A DNA stretch of 64,000 nt from LMUY01 sp965199555 (GCA_965199555.1 CBDASJ010000024.1:274938-338937), one strand, 5' to 3'; counted from the first letter of the stretch, positions 16,376 through 25,319 are shown. Made by a program: numbers and translations. Notes: generated from the letters alone by a model not told the origin.

Positions 16376-16866
16376 CGGACGGTTTTCGTGCCGCCGTAAA
16401 CGGACGCCATGCCCACCTCGCTGAAGCCCATGGCCGCATGGAAGGCATCCGAGAGTGGGTTGGGTGGAATGGCGTTCACTTCGCACACGATGACATCGTG
16501 GCCGGCCTTCGCCGCGTGTCCGATCACACCCTGATAAAGGCGCCGCGCAAAGCCTTTGCCACGCGCCGAGACCGCCACGGCGACGCGGTCGATGTAGATG
16601 AACCGCGGATATCGCGCGCAAAACCACTGGAAGTTCGGGCTGTCGTAGTCGGCCTGCTCGTCGAATGCCAGAATGAAGCCCAAGGCGTCGCCGATCTGTC
16701 GAGCGTAAAACGCGCGGCTGAGCAAGCTGGCCAGCCGCTCCGCATCAAGCCACGACAATTCCGCGGCGAACTGGTTGTTGAGCGCCAGGATCCACGGCAG
16801 CGTATTCGCGGAACAGGGGTGAAGGGGATGACCATCCCCTTCCGGATGCAGGGCGGCGCCCTGCAA
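16339..16866 (-). CDS. GNAT family N-acetyltransferase with repeat-derived N-terminus
   Basis: Up to 175 residues. The recognisable domain begins ILALNNQFAAELSWLD and continues with IYIDRVAVAVSARGKGFARRLYQ (acetyl-CoA loop) and VCEVNAIPPNPLSDAFHAAMGF, as in a GNAT subgroup of unknown substrate. The only standard start is a TTG at 16866, inside a palindromic repeat (16821-16864), so the first 15 or so residues would be translated from the repeat. The true start may be a non-standard codon just after it. It lies 13 bases downstream of the EF-G stop on the same strand. Confidence 0.65.
   Translation of the reverse strand: MQGAALHPEGDGHPLHPCSANTLPWILALNNQFAAELSWLDAERLASLLSRAFYARQIGDALGFILAFDEQADYDSPNFQWFCARYPRFIYIDRVAVAVSARGKGFARRLYQGVIGHAAKAGHDVIVCEVNAIPPNPLSDAFHAAMGFSEVGMASVYGGTKTVRYLALPIAAACQ
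16821..16864. repeat. Two-hairpin palindromic repeat, copy 1
   Basis: First palindrome 16821-16842: perfect 10-base arms GAAGGGGATG and CATCCCCTTC with a 2-base spacer. Second palindrome 16848-16864: 7-base arms GCAGGGC and GCCCTGC with a 3-base loop. Spacer CGGAT. The same architecture recurs at 33016-33060, 33841-33886 and 62228-62271. It lies just after the EF-G stop and may also help terminate that transcript, but there is no U-tract. Confidence 0.7.
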
Positions 16867-16879
16867 CGCTAACCCAGCC

Positions 16880-18964
16880 CTACGCCGACTTCGCCATGAT
16901 CTCGTCCGCGATGTTGCGCGGCACGGGGTCGTAGTGGTGGAACTGCATGGTGAAGGAGGCGCGGCCTTTGGTCATGGACCGCAGGTCGGAGATGTAGCCG
17001 AACATTTCCTTCAACGGCACGCCGGCCCGGACGGTCACCGTCGAGCCGGCCGATTCCTGGCTCTGGATCTGGCCGCGGCGGCGGTTCAGGTCGCCTACCA
17101 CGTCGCCCACGTGATCCTGCGGCGTGGTGACTTCCACGTCCATGATCGGCTCCAGGATGATCGGCGTGGCCTTCTTCATGCCCTCGCGGAAGCACGCCTT
17201 GGCTGCGATCTCGAACGCCAGGGCAGACGAGTCGACGTCGTGGTACTTGCCGTCCATCAGCGTGTACTTGAAGTCCACCGTGGGGAAGCCCGCCAGCACG
17301 CCAGTATCGGCCTGCACGCGGATGCCCTTTTCCACCGCCGGGATGTATTCCTTCGGCACGGAACCGCCGACCGTCTTGTTCTCGAACACGACGCCCTTGT
17401 TCCGCTCCAGCGGCTCGAACATCACCTTCACTTCGGCATACTGGCCGGAGCCGCCGCTCTGCTTCTTGTGCGTGTAGGTTTCCGTGTGCGCCTTGCCGAT
17501 CGTTTCGCGATACGCGACCTGCGGGGCGCCGATATTGGCTTCCACGCCATACTCGCGGCGCAGGCGGTCGATGATGATCTCCAGGTGCAGCTCGCCCATG
17601 CCGGACAGGATGGTTTGGCCGCTTTCCTGGTCGGTCTTCAGGCGCAGGCTGGGGTCTTCGCCCGCCAGCTTCTGCAGGCCGATGGTCATCTTCTCGACGC
17701 TGTCCTTGGTCTTCGGCTCGACCGAGATGTCGATCACGGGCACGGGGAAGGCCATGCGCTCCAGCACCACCGGGTCGCTGGCGGAGGCCAGCGTGTCACC
17801 GGTGCCGGTGTCCTTCAGGCCCACGAACGCGGCGATGTCGCCGGCGGAGACTTCCTTGATCTCCGCCCGCTTGTCCGCGTGCATCTGGAACATGCGGCCG
17901 ACGCGTTCCTTGCCTTCCTTGGTGGTGTTCATGACCGTGTCGCCGATCTTCAGCGAGCCGGCATAAACGCGCACGAAGGTCAGCGTGCCATACTTGTCGT
18001 TGATGATCTTGAACGCCAGCCCGGCGAACGGCGCGCTGGGGTCGGCCTTGATGCGGCGGCGGTCGCTGTGTTCACCGTCCTCCTCACCCTCTTCCGCCGC
18101 GACGGAGATGCCGGGCACGTCGATCGGGGACGGCAGGAAGTCGAGCACGGCGTCCAGCAGCGGCTGCACGCCCTTGTTCTTGAACGCGGTGCCGCACAGC
18201 ACCGGGCGGAACGCGCCGGAGATCGTGCCCGTCTTGATCGCGCGCTTCAGCGTGGCGATGTCGACGTCGCCCTTCTCAAAATACTCTTCCATGCCGGCAT
18301 CGTCGACCGACAGCGCTGTGTCGAGCAGGGTCTGTCGGTATTCCTTGGCCTTTTCCAGCAGGTCGGCGGGGATCGCCTCGTCATGGAACTTGGCGCCCAA
18401 CTCGCCGCCTTCCCAGATCACGGCCTTCATCTCGATCAGGTCGACCACGCCGACGAACTGGTCTTCCACGCCGATCGGCAACTGCAAGGGCAGCGCCACG
18501 ATGTCCAGCTTCTCCTTCAGCGTGTCGAAGGCACGGTAGAAATCGGCGCCGGTGCGGTCCAGCTTGTTGATGAAGATGATGCGCGGGACGTTGTAGCGGT
18601 CGGCCAGGCGCCAGTTGGTTTCGGATTGCGGCTGCACGCCGGCCACGCCCTCGATGATGAACACAGCGCCGTCCAGCACGCGCAGCGAACGGTTGACCTC
18701 GATGTTGAAGTCGATGTGGCCGGGCGTGTCGATGATGTTGATGCGGTGGTCCTTCCACTCGCACGTCACCGCGGCGGAGGTGATGGTGATACCCCGCTCC
18801 CGCTCCTGCTCCATGTAGTCGGTGGTGGTGTTGCCGTCATGCACCTCGCCGATGCGGTGCGACACGCCGGTGTAATACAGGATGCGCTCGGTCGTGGTGG
18901 TCTTGCCCGCGTCGATATGCGCGGTGATGCCGATGTTGCGGATGCGATCGAGCGAAGTAGCCAC
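16880..18964 (-). CDS. fusA: Translation elongation factor G (lone, divergent copy)
   Basis: A 694-residue GTPase that drives ribosomal translocation. G1 is AHIDAGKTTTTE, G3 is DTPGHIDF, G4 is NKLD; domain IV ends in the ETIGKAHTETYTHKKQSGG block and domain V follows, so it is full length. The GTG at 18964 has GGAGGA six bases upstream. Unlike the usual fusA it is not next to rpsL, rpsG or tuf. Its switch-I region reads GNTTTDYMEQERERGITIT where canonical fusA products have an ATMDWMEQE-type sequence, so it may be a second, specialised EF-G rather than the primary one. Confidence 0.88.
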   Translation of the reverse strand: MATSLDRIRNIGITAHIDAGKTTTTERILYYTGVSHRIGEVHDGNTTTDYMEQERERGITITSAAVTCEWKDHRINIIDTPGHIDFNIEVNRSLRVLDGAVFIIEGVAGVQPQSETNWRLADRYNVPRIIFINKLDRTGADFYRAFDTLKEKLDIVALPLQLPIGVEDQFVGVVDLIEMKAVIWEGGELGAKFHDEAIPADLLEKAKEYRQTLLDTALSVDDAGMEEYFEKGDVDIATLKRAIKTGTISGAFRPVLCGTAFKNKGVQPLLDAVLDFLPSPIDVPGISVAAEEGEEDGEHSDRRRIKADPSAPFAGLAFKIINDKYGTLTFVRVYAGSLKIGDTVMNTTKEGKERVGRMFQMHADKRAEIKEVSAGDIAAFVGLKDTGTGDTLASASDPVVLERMAFPVPVIDISVEPKTKDSVEKMTIGLQKLAGEDPSLRLKTDQESGQTILSGMGELHLEIIIDRLRREYGVEANIGAPQVAYRETIGKAHTETYTHKKQSGGSGQYAEVKVMFEPLERNKGVVFENKTVGGSVPKEYIPAVEKGIRVQADTGVLAGFPTVDFKYTLMDGKYHDVDSSALAFEIAAKACFREGMKKATPIILEPIMDVEVTTPQDHVGDVVGDLNRRRGQIQSQESAGSTVTVRAGVPLKEMFGYISDLRSMTKGRASFTMQFHHYDPVPRNIADEIMAKSA

Positions 18965-19145
18965 CGGAAATCCTCCATGCAGTGTTGGGCGGCACCGGAC
19001 CCTTTGCCCGGGCAGCCTGCCACGCTCCGGCCATGCCGGGTCAATGATGCGTGCAGATGCGCCAGACGGCTCTGTTTTGCAAGGGAGCGCGCCGGCTTAC
19101 CGTTGGTTACACCGGGGTTACGACCGGCGGCCTACGGTCCGCTGC

Positions 19146-20435
19146 ATGGACAGCCACGCCGCACAAGCCCTGATCCGCTTCGGCCTCGGCCACCTGGGGC
19201 AGGAGCCGGCGCCGGCGGACGCGGCCGCCTGGCTGCGGGACCAGCTCGCCGGAGCGGATCCGGGGCCGCCCGGTCCCTCCGTCGCGGACGGGTTCGCCGC
19301 CATTCGCGAGGACCGGGAAAACAAGCCCGAACCTGGCACTCCACGTGCCGTCGGCACCCTGTTCAAGGGCGAAGTGGACGCGCTGGCGGCCCAGGCACTG
19401 ACCACCGCGACGCCGTTCCGGGAGCGGCTGGTGTGGTTCTGGGCCAACCATTTCACCGTCAGCCTGCGCGGTGGGCGCACCGGGGCGTTCGGCGGTGACT
19501 TCGTGCGCAGCGCCGTTCGTCCCAACGTCACCGGACGGTTCTACGACATGCTGCTGGCGGTCATGCGGCACCCGGCCATGCTGCTCTACCTCGACAATGC
19601 CGGGTCGGTCGGGCCGGGCAGCCCCGTCGGCCAACGCACGGGCAAAGGACTGAACGAGAACCTGGCCCGCGAATGCATGGAACTGCACACGGTGAGCCCC
19701 GCCTCCGGCTACACCCAGGCGGACGTGACGAACTTCGCCCGCATCCTCACCGGCTGGTCGGTGGCCAATGGCGTCAAGGAGCCGGCGGGCTTCCGCTTCC
19801 GCCCGATGGTGCACGAGCCGGGCGAAAAGACGCTGCTGGGCCGCACGATGCCGCCGGGCGAGGAAGGCGGCGTGGCGGCACTCGCCTTCCTGGCAAGCCA
19901 CCCGGCGACCTACCGCCACCTCGCCACCAAGCTGGTGCAGCATTTCGTGGCCGACACGCCGCCGCCCTCCGCCGTGCGCCGCATCGCCGCGGTGCTGCAC
20001 GACACGGGCGGCGATCTGGGCCAGGCGGCGCTGGCATTGGTGGACCTGCCGGACGCCTGGCAGCCGCTCGCCAAGCTGCGCAATCCGCAGGATTACGTGC
20101 TGGCGGTGATGCGCGCGGCGGACCTGCCGGAAGGCCGGCGGCCGGACGCCGCGGCGATCATGCGCGGCCTGGGGCAGCCCCTGTTCGGCGCGCCGTTCCC
20201 GATCGGCTGGCCGGACCGTGCGGCGGACTGGGCCGGGCCGGAAACCATGATGCGCCGGGTGGACTGGGCCTACGGCATCTCGGGCCGGGCCGCCGCGCTG
20301 GACCCGGAAGCGGTGGCGGAAGCCAGCCTCGGCCCGCTGCTGACCGATGCGACGGGAACGGCGATCCGGCGCGCCGGGTCGCGCCGCGACGGGCTGACCC
20401 TGCTGTTCACCTCCCCCGAGTTCCAGAGGCGCTGA
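19146..20435 (+). CDS. DUF1800 family protein
   Basis: A 429-residue protein of the DUF1800 family: FRERLVWFWANHFTVS, HPAMLLYLDNAGS, LNENLARECMELHT and YTQADVTNFARILTGW are the family's conserved blocks. DUF1800 proteins are almost always encoded before a DUF1501 protein, as here, where the stop shares a base with the next ATG. They are thought to act outside the cytoplasm, but no clear signal peptide is seen here. Function unknown. The ATG at 19146 follows a 181-base divergent region shared with the EF-G gene. Confidence 0.85.
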   Translation: MDSHAAQALIRFGLGHLGQEPAPADAAAWLRDQLAGADPGPPGPSVADGFAAIREDRENKPEPGTPRAVGTLFKGEVDALAAQALTTATPFRERLVWFWANHFTVSLRGGRTGAFGGDFVRSAVRPNVTGRFYDMLLAVMRHPAMLLYLDNAGSVGPGSPVGQRTGKGLNENLARECMELHTVSPASGYTQADVTNFARILTGWSVANGVKEPAGFRFRPMVHEPGEKTLLGRTMPPGEEGGVAALAFLASHPATYRHLATKLVQHFVADTPPPSAVRRIAAVLHDTGGDLGQAALALVDLPDAWQPLAKLRNPQDYVLAVMRAADLPEGRRPDAAAIMRGLGQPLFGAPFPIGWPDRAADWAGPETMMRRVDWAYGISGRAAALDPEAVAEASLGPLLTDATGTAIRRAGSRRDGLTLLFTSPEFQRR

Positions 20436-21619
20436 TGCACCCCTCCTTCCTCACTCGCCGGTCCGCCCTGCTCGGCCTCGGGGCGGCCATCAGCATGGGG
20501 CGCGCGTCCCTGGCCCTGGCAGCGGCGCCGACGGAGGCCCGCTTGGTCGTCGTCATCATGCGGGGCGCGCTGGATGGGATGGCGGCCGTGGTGCCGTATG
20601 GCGACCCGGCGTTGGCGGCCTTGCGCGGGCCGCTGGTGCCGCCGGGGCCGGGCATGCCCGACGGGCTGGCCGACCTGGGCGGGTTCTTCGGCCTGCACCC
20701 GGCCATGCCGGCCATGGCGGCGCTGTTCCGCGCCGGCGAGTTGCTGCCGGTGCACGCGGTGGCCGGCCATTACCGCAGCCGCAGCCATTTCGAGGCGCAG
20801 GATTGCATGGAAAGCGGTGCGGACCACCGTATGACCAGCGGCTGGCTGAACCGTGCCGTGCGCGCCATGCCGAAGCCGCCGGGGCCGGAGGCTGCCTTGG
20901 CGGTCGGCATGACCACGCCCTTGCTGATGCAGGGGCCGGCGGCGGTCGCGGCCTGGGCGCCCGCCAGCTTCGCGGCGCCGGATGCGGACCTTTACGCGCG
21001 CATCGCCGCGCTGAACCAGGCCGACGCCGTCACCGGCCCGGCCATTGCGGAGGGCTTGCGGGACCGCGGCTTTTCCACCGCGACGTTGGCAGCCGTCGAC
21101 AAGCAGACCACCCCGTATGCCTTCCCGGCGCTGGCCGCGATGGCGGCCCGGCTGCTTGCGGCACCGACCGGTCCGCGGGTGGCGGCGCTGGAGCTGGGCG
21201 GCTGGGACACCCATGCGGACCAGATGCGGCGGTTGCATGGCCCGCTCGGCCAGTTGGACCAGGGCTTGTCGGCGCTGAAGGACGGGCTGGGCGATGCGTG
21301 GTCCCGCACCGCCGTGCTGGTGATCACGGAGTTCGGCCGCACGGCGCGGATGAACGGGACCAACGGCACGGACCACGGCACGGGAACAGTGGCATTCGTC
21401 GCCGGCGGCCGCGTGGCCGGGGGCCGCGTACTGGCGAACTGGCCGGGCCTGTCACCGGGCAATTTGTTCGAGAACCGCGACCTGCAACCGACGGCGGACC
21501 TTCGCTCGATCGCCAAGGGGCTGCTGGCCAGCCATCTCGGCTTGCCTGCCGCCGCCCTTGCCACGATCTTTCCGGACAGTGCGGAGGCGGTGCCGACCGA
21601 TGGCCTGGTGCGGAGCTGA
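20435..21619 (+). CDS. DUF1501 family protein (twin-arginine-like signal)
   Basis: A 394-residue protein. The N-terminus TRRSALLGLGAAISMG followed by an Ala-rich stretch resembles a Tat signal, consistent with export of the folded protein. The DUF1501 core (RLVVVIMRGALDGM, HYRSRSHFEAQDCMESG, LELGGWDTHADQ, VLVITEFGRTARMNGTNGTDHG) resembles the alkaline phosphatase/sulfatase superfamily with metal-binding Asp/His residues. It is translationally coupled to the DUF1800 gene. The biological role of the pair is unknown. Confidence 0.85.
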   Translation: MHPSFLTRRSALLGLGAAISMGRASLALAAAPTEARLVVVIMRGALDGMAAVVPYGDPALAALRGPLVPPGPGMPDGLADLGGFFGLHPAMPAMAALFRAGELLPVHAVAGHYRSRSHFEAQDCMESGADHRMTSGWLNRAVRAMPKPPGPEAALAVGMTTPLLMQGPAAVAAWAPASFAAPDADLYARIAALNQADAVTGPAIAEGLRDRGFSTATLAAVDKQTTPYAFPALAAMAARLLAAPTGPRVAALELGGWDTHADQMRRLHGPLGQLDQGLSALKDGLGDAWSRTAVLVITEFGRTARMNGTNGTDHGTGTVAFVAGGRVAGGRVLANWPGLSPGNLFENRDLQPTADLRSIAKGLLASHLGLPAAALATIFPDSAEAVPTDGLVRS

Positions 21620-21622
21620 GCC

Positions 21623-21829
21623 TTACGGCAGCGACACGGCTTCCGCGCAGTTCGTGCGTCCGGACAGCAGGCAATCCTCTACCGTCGCCTTGTAACGCAG
21701 CTCCCGGATAAGGCCCAGGCTCGTCACGACCAGCAGCAGCAGCACTGCCAACGCTGCCAAACTCGCGGTCTGGCGGTTGGCGCCGGCCTGGTCATCCTCG
21801 ATGTCGGTCCAGCGTCGAACGTGTCGCAT
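21623..21829 (-). CDS. Small single-helix membrane protein
   Basis: A 68-residue predicted protein: a charged N-terminus (MRHVRRWTDIEDDQ), one membrane helix (LAALAVLLLLVVTSLGLI), and a short tail with two cysteines (EDCLLSGRTNC), which could form a periplasmic disulfide. GGAAG immediately precedes the chosen ATG. It ends three bases after the convergent DUF1501 gene. No family recognised; it is kept because the hydrophobic pattern is coherent. Confidence 0.45.
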   Translation of the reverse strand: MRHVRRWTDIEDDQAGANRQTASLAALAVLLLLVVTSLGLIRELRYKATVEDCLLSGRTNCAEAVSLP

Positions 21830-21992
21830 CTTCCACACCGGCGTCCCGTCTCGGTCGGGCCATGCCGCCCCCTGATGATCTTGCCGAGATGAAATAAATA
21901 TCGGACGGCGGGGCGCGGTTGGCAAGCCGAATGCGCATGCTTGCCCGCCAGCCCCGGATCAGGGACATTGCACCGCCCTTGGGGAGGCTGGT

Positions 21993-22517
21993 TTGCGGTT
22001 CATCGGTGCTGCCTTCCTGGTTGTTGCCTGGCTTTCCGCCGTTCCGGCCTTCGCCGCCGACCCGCCCATGGTTAGCTTGGGCGTCGGCGGAACGGATATC
22101 CTGAACCAGCAGGCCCGGGCGGCGGCCGATTTCCGCCTGGAATACCGCTCGGGCCTGTCGCTGCTGCCGTTCTTCGAAGACACCTTCAAGGTCAAGCCGT
22201 GGGCCGGGCTGGAAACCACCTCGCGGCAATCCATCTGGGGCGGCGCGGGCATCCTGCTGGAAATCCCGCTGGGCCGGCATTGGGTGCTGACGCCGAATAT
22301 CGGCTTCGGCGGCTACGGCCGCAACAACGGCAAGGACCTCGGCTCCGTGTTCGAAATCCGCTCCACCTTCGAGGGCGGCTACGTGTTCGATAACGGAACG
22401 CGCCTGGTAGCGAGCTTTGGCCACATGTCGAATGCCGGCGTCAGCAAGCATAACCCCGGAACGGAATCGGCCGTGATCTCCCTGCAAATCCCGCTTTCCA
22501 GCCTGGTCGGGAATTGA
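21993..22517 (+). CDS. PagL-like lipid A 3-O-deacylase (acyloxyacyl hydrolase)
   Basis: A 174-residue outer-membrane beta-barrel protein. Residues 1-21 form a signal peptide ending AFA. The C-terminal part has the catalytic motif of PagL: SFGHMSNAGVSKHNPGTES, with the His and Ser of the triad and a following Glu. Such enzymes remove the 3-O-acyl chain of lipid A and alter how LPS is sensed. The TTG start at 21993 has GAGG five bases upstream and places the signal peptide at the N-terminus. The stop nearly abuts the D-threonine aldolase-like gene. Confidence 0.75.
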   Translation: MRFIGAAFLVVAWLSAVPAFAADPPMVSLGVGGTDILNQQARAAADFRLEYRSGLSLLPFFEDTFKVKPWAGLETTSRQSIWGGAGILLEIPLGRHWVLTPNIGFGGYGRNNGKDLGSVFEIRSTFEGGYVFDNGTRLVASFGHMSNAGVSKHNPGTESAVISLQIPLSSLVGN

Positions 22518-22522
22518 CCGCC

Positions 22523-23626
22523 ATGGCACCGCCACCCGCCCAGCCCGGCATGCGCCTGGAGGATGTGGACACCCCGGCGCTCATCCTCGACCTCGACGCG
22601 TTCGAGGCGAACCTCGACCGGCTTGCCGGCGCGCTGGACGGCACGGGCGTGCGGCTGCGTGCGCACGCCAAGACGCATAAATCGCCGGTGATCGCCCATT
22701 TGCAGATGGCGCGCGGCGCCGTCGGGCAGTGCGTGCAGAAGGTCGCGGAGGCGGAGGTGATGGCCTGGGGCGGCGTGCCCGATATCATGGTGACCAACCA
22801 AGTGGTCGGCGCCGCCAAGCTGGCCCGGCTGGCCGCGTTGGCACGGATCACCCGCATCGCGGTATGCGCCGACGACCCGCGCCAGGTGGCGGCGTTGGAG
22901 GCGGCGGCCGCGTCGGCCAGCGTGCGCATCCCCGTGCTGGTGGAGATCGACGTCGGCATGGGCCGCTGCGGCACCGCTGCCGGGCCGGACGCGGTGGCGC
23001 TCGCCGCCGCCATCGCGGCGTCCCGCCACCTCGAGTTCCGCGGCTTGCAGGCCTACCACGGCACCGCCCAGCACATGCGCGCGCCCGGGCAGCGGGAAGC
23101 GGCGGTGGACGAGGCCGCCGTGGCGGTCCGGCGCACGGTGGAGCAGTTGCGGCAGCAAGGCCTCGCCTGCCCCGTGGTCGGCGGCGCCGGCACCGGCACC
23201 TTCGCGTTGGAGGTCGCCAGCGGCGTTTACACCGAAATCCAGTGCGGCTCGTACTGCTTCATGGATGCCGACTACGCCCGCAACACCGATGCGCCGGGCT
23301 TCACGCAGGCGCTGTTCGTGCTGGCCACGGTGATGAGCACGGCGCAACCGGGCGTCGCGGTGGTGGATGCCGGGCTGAAGGCACTCTCGACCGACAGCGG
23401 CATGCCGCTGCCGTGGCAGCGCCCCGGCGTCACCTACGTGGGCGCCTCGGACGAGCACGGGAAGCTGGAATGCGAAGCGGGCAGCCGCCCCGAACTGGGG
23501 GAGAAGCTGCTGCTGGTGCCCGGCCATTGCGACCCGACGGTGGATCGCTACGACTGGTATGTCGGGGTGCGCAACGGCGTCGTCGAATGCTTGTGGCCGG
23601 TGGCGGCGCGCGGGGCGTTCGCCTGA
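22523..23626 (+). CDS. D-threonine aldolase-like PLP enzyme (DSD1 family)
   Basis: A 367-residue fold-type III PLP enzyme. The N-terminal barrel carries RLRAHAKTHKSP, where Lys50 is the expected Schiff-base residue, and the C-terminal metal site is in LLVPGHCDPTVDRYDWYV. Family members cleave D-threonine, D-3-hydroxyaspartate or dehydrate D-serine; the exact substrate cannot be fixed. The ATG at 22523 was chosen; a TTG at 22514 is possible. The gene starts five bases after the PagL-like gene and its last 79 bases overlap the convergent cheR. Confidence 0.82.
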   Translation: MAPPPAQPGMRLEDVDTPALILDLDAFEANLDRLAGALDGTGVRLRAHAKTHKSPVIAHLQMARGAVGQCVQKVAEAEVMAWGGVPDIMVTNQVVGAAKLARLAALARITRIAVCADDPRQVAALEAAAASASVRIPVLVEIDVGMGRCGTAAGPDAVALAAAIAASRHLEFRGLQAYHGTAQHMRAPGQREAAVDEAAVAVRRTVEQLRQQGLACPVVGGAGTGTFALEVASGVYTEIQCGSYCFMDADYARNTDAPGFTQALFVLATVMSTAQPGVAVVDAGLKALSTDSGMPLPWQRPGVTYVGASDEHGKLECEAGSRPELGEKLLLVPGHCDPTVDRYDWYVGVRNGVVECLWPVAARGAFA

Positions 23627-24411
23627 ATGGCGTGGCTGGGGCCGTGGCGTTCCAGCATCTCGTCCAGCCCCATCGTGGTTTCCGCGGCGCCGAGGTAAAG
23701 CAGGCCGTCTTCCGTCATCTGCTGCCGGACGGAGGCGAGCACCTTCGCCTTGGTCGCCACGTCGAAATAGAACAGCACGTTGCGGCAGAACACGATGTCG
23801 AACTTGCCCAGCGGCGCCGGGTCGTCCAGCAGGTTCCATTCGCGAAAGCTGCACATGGCGCGCAGCACCGGGCTGACCACCCATTCCTCGCCGGACCGGC
23901 TGAAATGCTGCAACAGGCGGTGCACGGACAGGCCGCGCTGCACCTCGTGCTGGCTATAGGCGCCGGCCCGGGCGCGCGCGATCGGGTTGCGCGCCATGTC
24001 GGTGCCCACGATGTCGACCTTGTGCTGGGCCAGCAACCCGCATTCGGCGATCGTCATCGCGATCGAGTAGGCTTCCTGCCCGGTGGCGGCGGCGGCGGAC
24101 CAGATGCGCAGGCGGCTGCCGGGCGGGCGGTTGCGCAGCAGCGCGGGCAATCCGGTGGCGCGCAGGTGCTCGAACGCGCGGGCGTCGCGGAAGAACAGCG
24201 TTTCGTGGGTGGCCATCGCCTCCACCACGTCCTGCTCCAGCGCCGGGTCCGGCCTGCTGGCGAGCAGGTTGGCGAGGCCGTCCAGGTCCGGCACCGACTC
24301 CCGCCGCATCAGCCCGCCGAGCCGCGCTTCCATCAGGTATTGCTTGTCCGGGCCAAGGACCAATCCCGAGCGCCGGTGCACCAACTCGGCGAGAAAGGTC
24401 AACGCGACCAT
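23548..24411 (-). CDS. cheR: Chemotaxis protein methyltransferase CheR
   Basis: A 287-residue CheR that would methylate glutamates of chemoreceptors using SAM. The N-terminal helical domain includes FLAELVHRRSGLVL; the SAM domain has IWSAAAATGQEAYSIAMTI, VDIVGTDMARNPIARA and FDIVFCRNVLFYFD, all family hallmarks. GAGG lies five bases before the ATG and the gene begins seven bases after cheY. The C-terminus extends 79 bases into the opposite-strand aldolase gene. Confidence 0.88.
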   Translation of the reverse strand: MVALTFLAELVHRRSGLVLGPDKQYLMEARLGGLMRRESVPDLDGLANLLASRPDPALEQDVVEAMATHETLFFRDARAFEHLRATGLPALLRNRPPGSRLRIWSAAAATGQEAYSIAMTIAECGLLAQHKVDIVGTDMARNPIARARAGAYSQHEVQRGLSVHRLLQHFSRSGEEWVVSPVLRAMCSFREWNLLDDPAPLGKFDIVFCRNVLFYFDVATKAKVLASVRQQMTEDGLLYLGAAETTMGLDEMLERHGPSHAIQANAPRAATGHKHSTTPLRTPTYQS

Positions 24412-24418
24412 TTTCGCC

Positions 24419-24826
24419 TCAAAGCAGGCCGATCTGGGCGAACTTTCCTGTCAGGATCGCCTCGTCGAACGGCTTCATGATGTATTCCTGCGCGCCGCTC
24501 TCAATGGCGGACGCCATGTGCCCGACCTCGTTTTCCGTGGTGCAGAACACCACCAGCGGGCCGTCCGCGCCGTACTCCGCGCGCAGGGCCTTGAGGAAGG
24601 CGAGCCCGTTCATGACGGGCATGTTCCAATCCAGCAACACGCAGCGCGGCAACTCGCGCCGGCACTGCGTCAGCGCGTCCAGGCCGTTTTCCGCTTCCGT
24701 CACGACGTAGCCGTGCGCTTCCAGGATGCGCCGCGCCACCTTGCGCACGACACGGCTGTCATCGACCACCAGGCAGGTGGGCAATGCCTCCGCCACCGCA
24801 TGGTCGGCCGTCAATTCGTCGATCAT
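24419..24826 (-). CDS. CheY-like single-domain response regulator
   Basis: A 135-residue receiver. The acidic pocket is Asp22-Asp23, the phospho-acceptor is Asp66 in LLDWNMP, the switch Thr is at 96-97 in FCTTENE and the conserved Lys118 is in IMKPF. No output domain. Its ATG overlaps the cheW stop (ATGA). The likely phosphodonor is the CheA encoded two genes upstream. The long form of this family in alphaproteobacteria is often called CheYII or DivK-like; which motor or system it controls is unknown. Confidence 0.85.
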   Translation of the reverse strand: MIDELTADHAVAEALPTCLVVDDSRVVRKVARRILEAHGYVVTEAENGLDALTQCRRELPRCVLLDWNMPVMNGLAFLKALRAEYGADGPLVVFCTTENEVGHMASAIESGAQEYIMKPFDEAILTGKFAQIGLL

Positions 24827-25317
24827 GCGGCCACCGCCGGCAGCGCCAGCAGGCGGGACAGGTCCAAAACGATCATCAGCGCGTTCTCCAGCCGGAACAG
24901 ACCGGCGCTGTACTTCGTCCATGCGGGTGGAAGGGTGTGCGGGTTGGCTTCGAAGCGCTCGCGTTCGGGCGACAGCACCTCGCTCACCTGGTCGACCAGC
25001 AACGCGTAGAGTTCACCATTGCTTTCCGTCACCAGCGCCATCGGCTGGGTGCCGGCCGGGGCGGCCGGCAGTTGCAGGCGCCGCCGCAGGTCGATGGCGG
25101 TGACGATGCGGCCGCGCAGGTTGAGGTTGCCCGCGATGTCCGGCGGCGCCAGCGGCACCGGGGAAATCGGCTGCTGCCGCAGCACGTCCCGCACGGCGCT
25201 GACCGGCACGCCGCACAACTGCCCGGCCACGGTAAGAGTGACATACACCATGGGCGCTTCACCCGGCGGCGGCGGCACGGCGGAACGGAGGCTTTTCGCG
25301 GTGGTGGTGAGTGACAT
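24823..25317 (-). CDS. cheW: Chemotaxis adaptor protein CheW
   Basis: A 164-residue CheW coupling protein. After a short variable N-terminus the SH3-like CheW domain reads VYVTLTVAGQLCGVPVSAVRDVLR, then AGNLNLRGRIVTAIDLRRRL and LVDQVSEVLSP. It links chemoreceptors to CheA. The gene starts two bases after the cheA stop and its own stop overlaps cheY, so the operon is tightly coupled. Confidence 0.88.
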   Translation of the reverse strand: MSLTTTAKSLRSAVPPPPGEAPMVYVTLTVAGQLCGVPVSAVRDVLRQQPISPVPLAPPDIAGNLNLRGRIVTAIDLRRRLQLPAAPAGTQPMALVTESNGELYALLVDQVSEVLSPERERFEANPHTLPPAWTKYSAGLFRLENALMIVLDLSRLLALPAVAA

Positions 25318-25319
25318 AG

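Noticed and set aside
16822..16864. Classical intrinsic terminator for the EF-G gene
   Set aside because: The hairpins lack a U-tract and match a dispersed repeat family, so they are annotated as a repeat.
16934..19498. An 854-codon plus-strand open frame opposite the EF-G gene
   Set aside because: The translation is rich in His/Arg/Gln/Val with no domain, as expected for the antisense of a highly conserved GC-rich gene.
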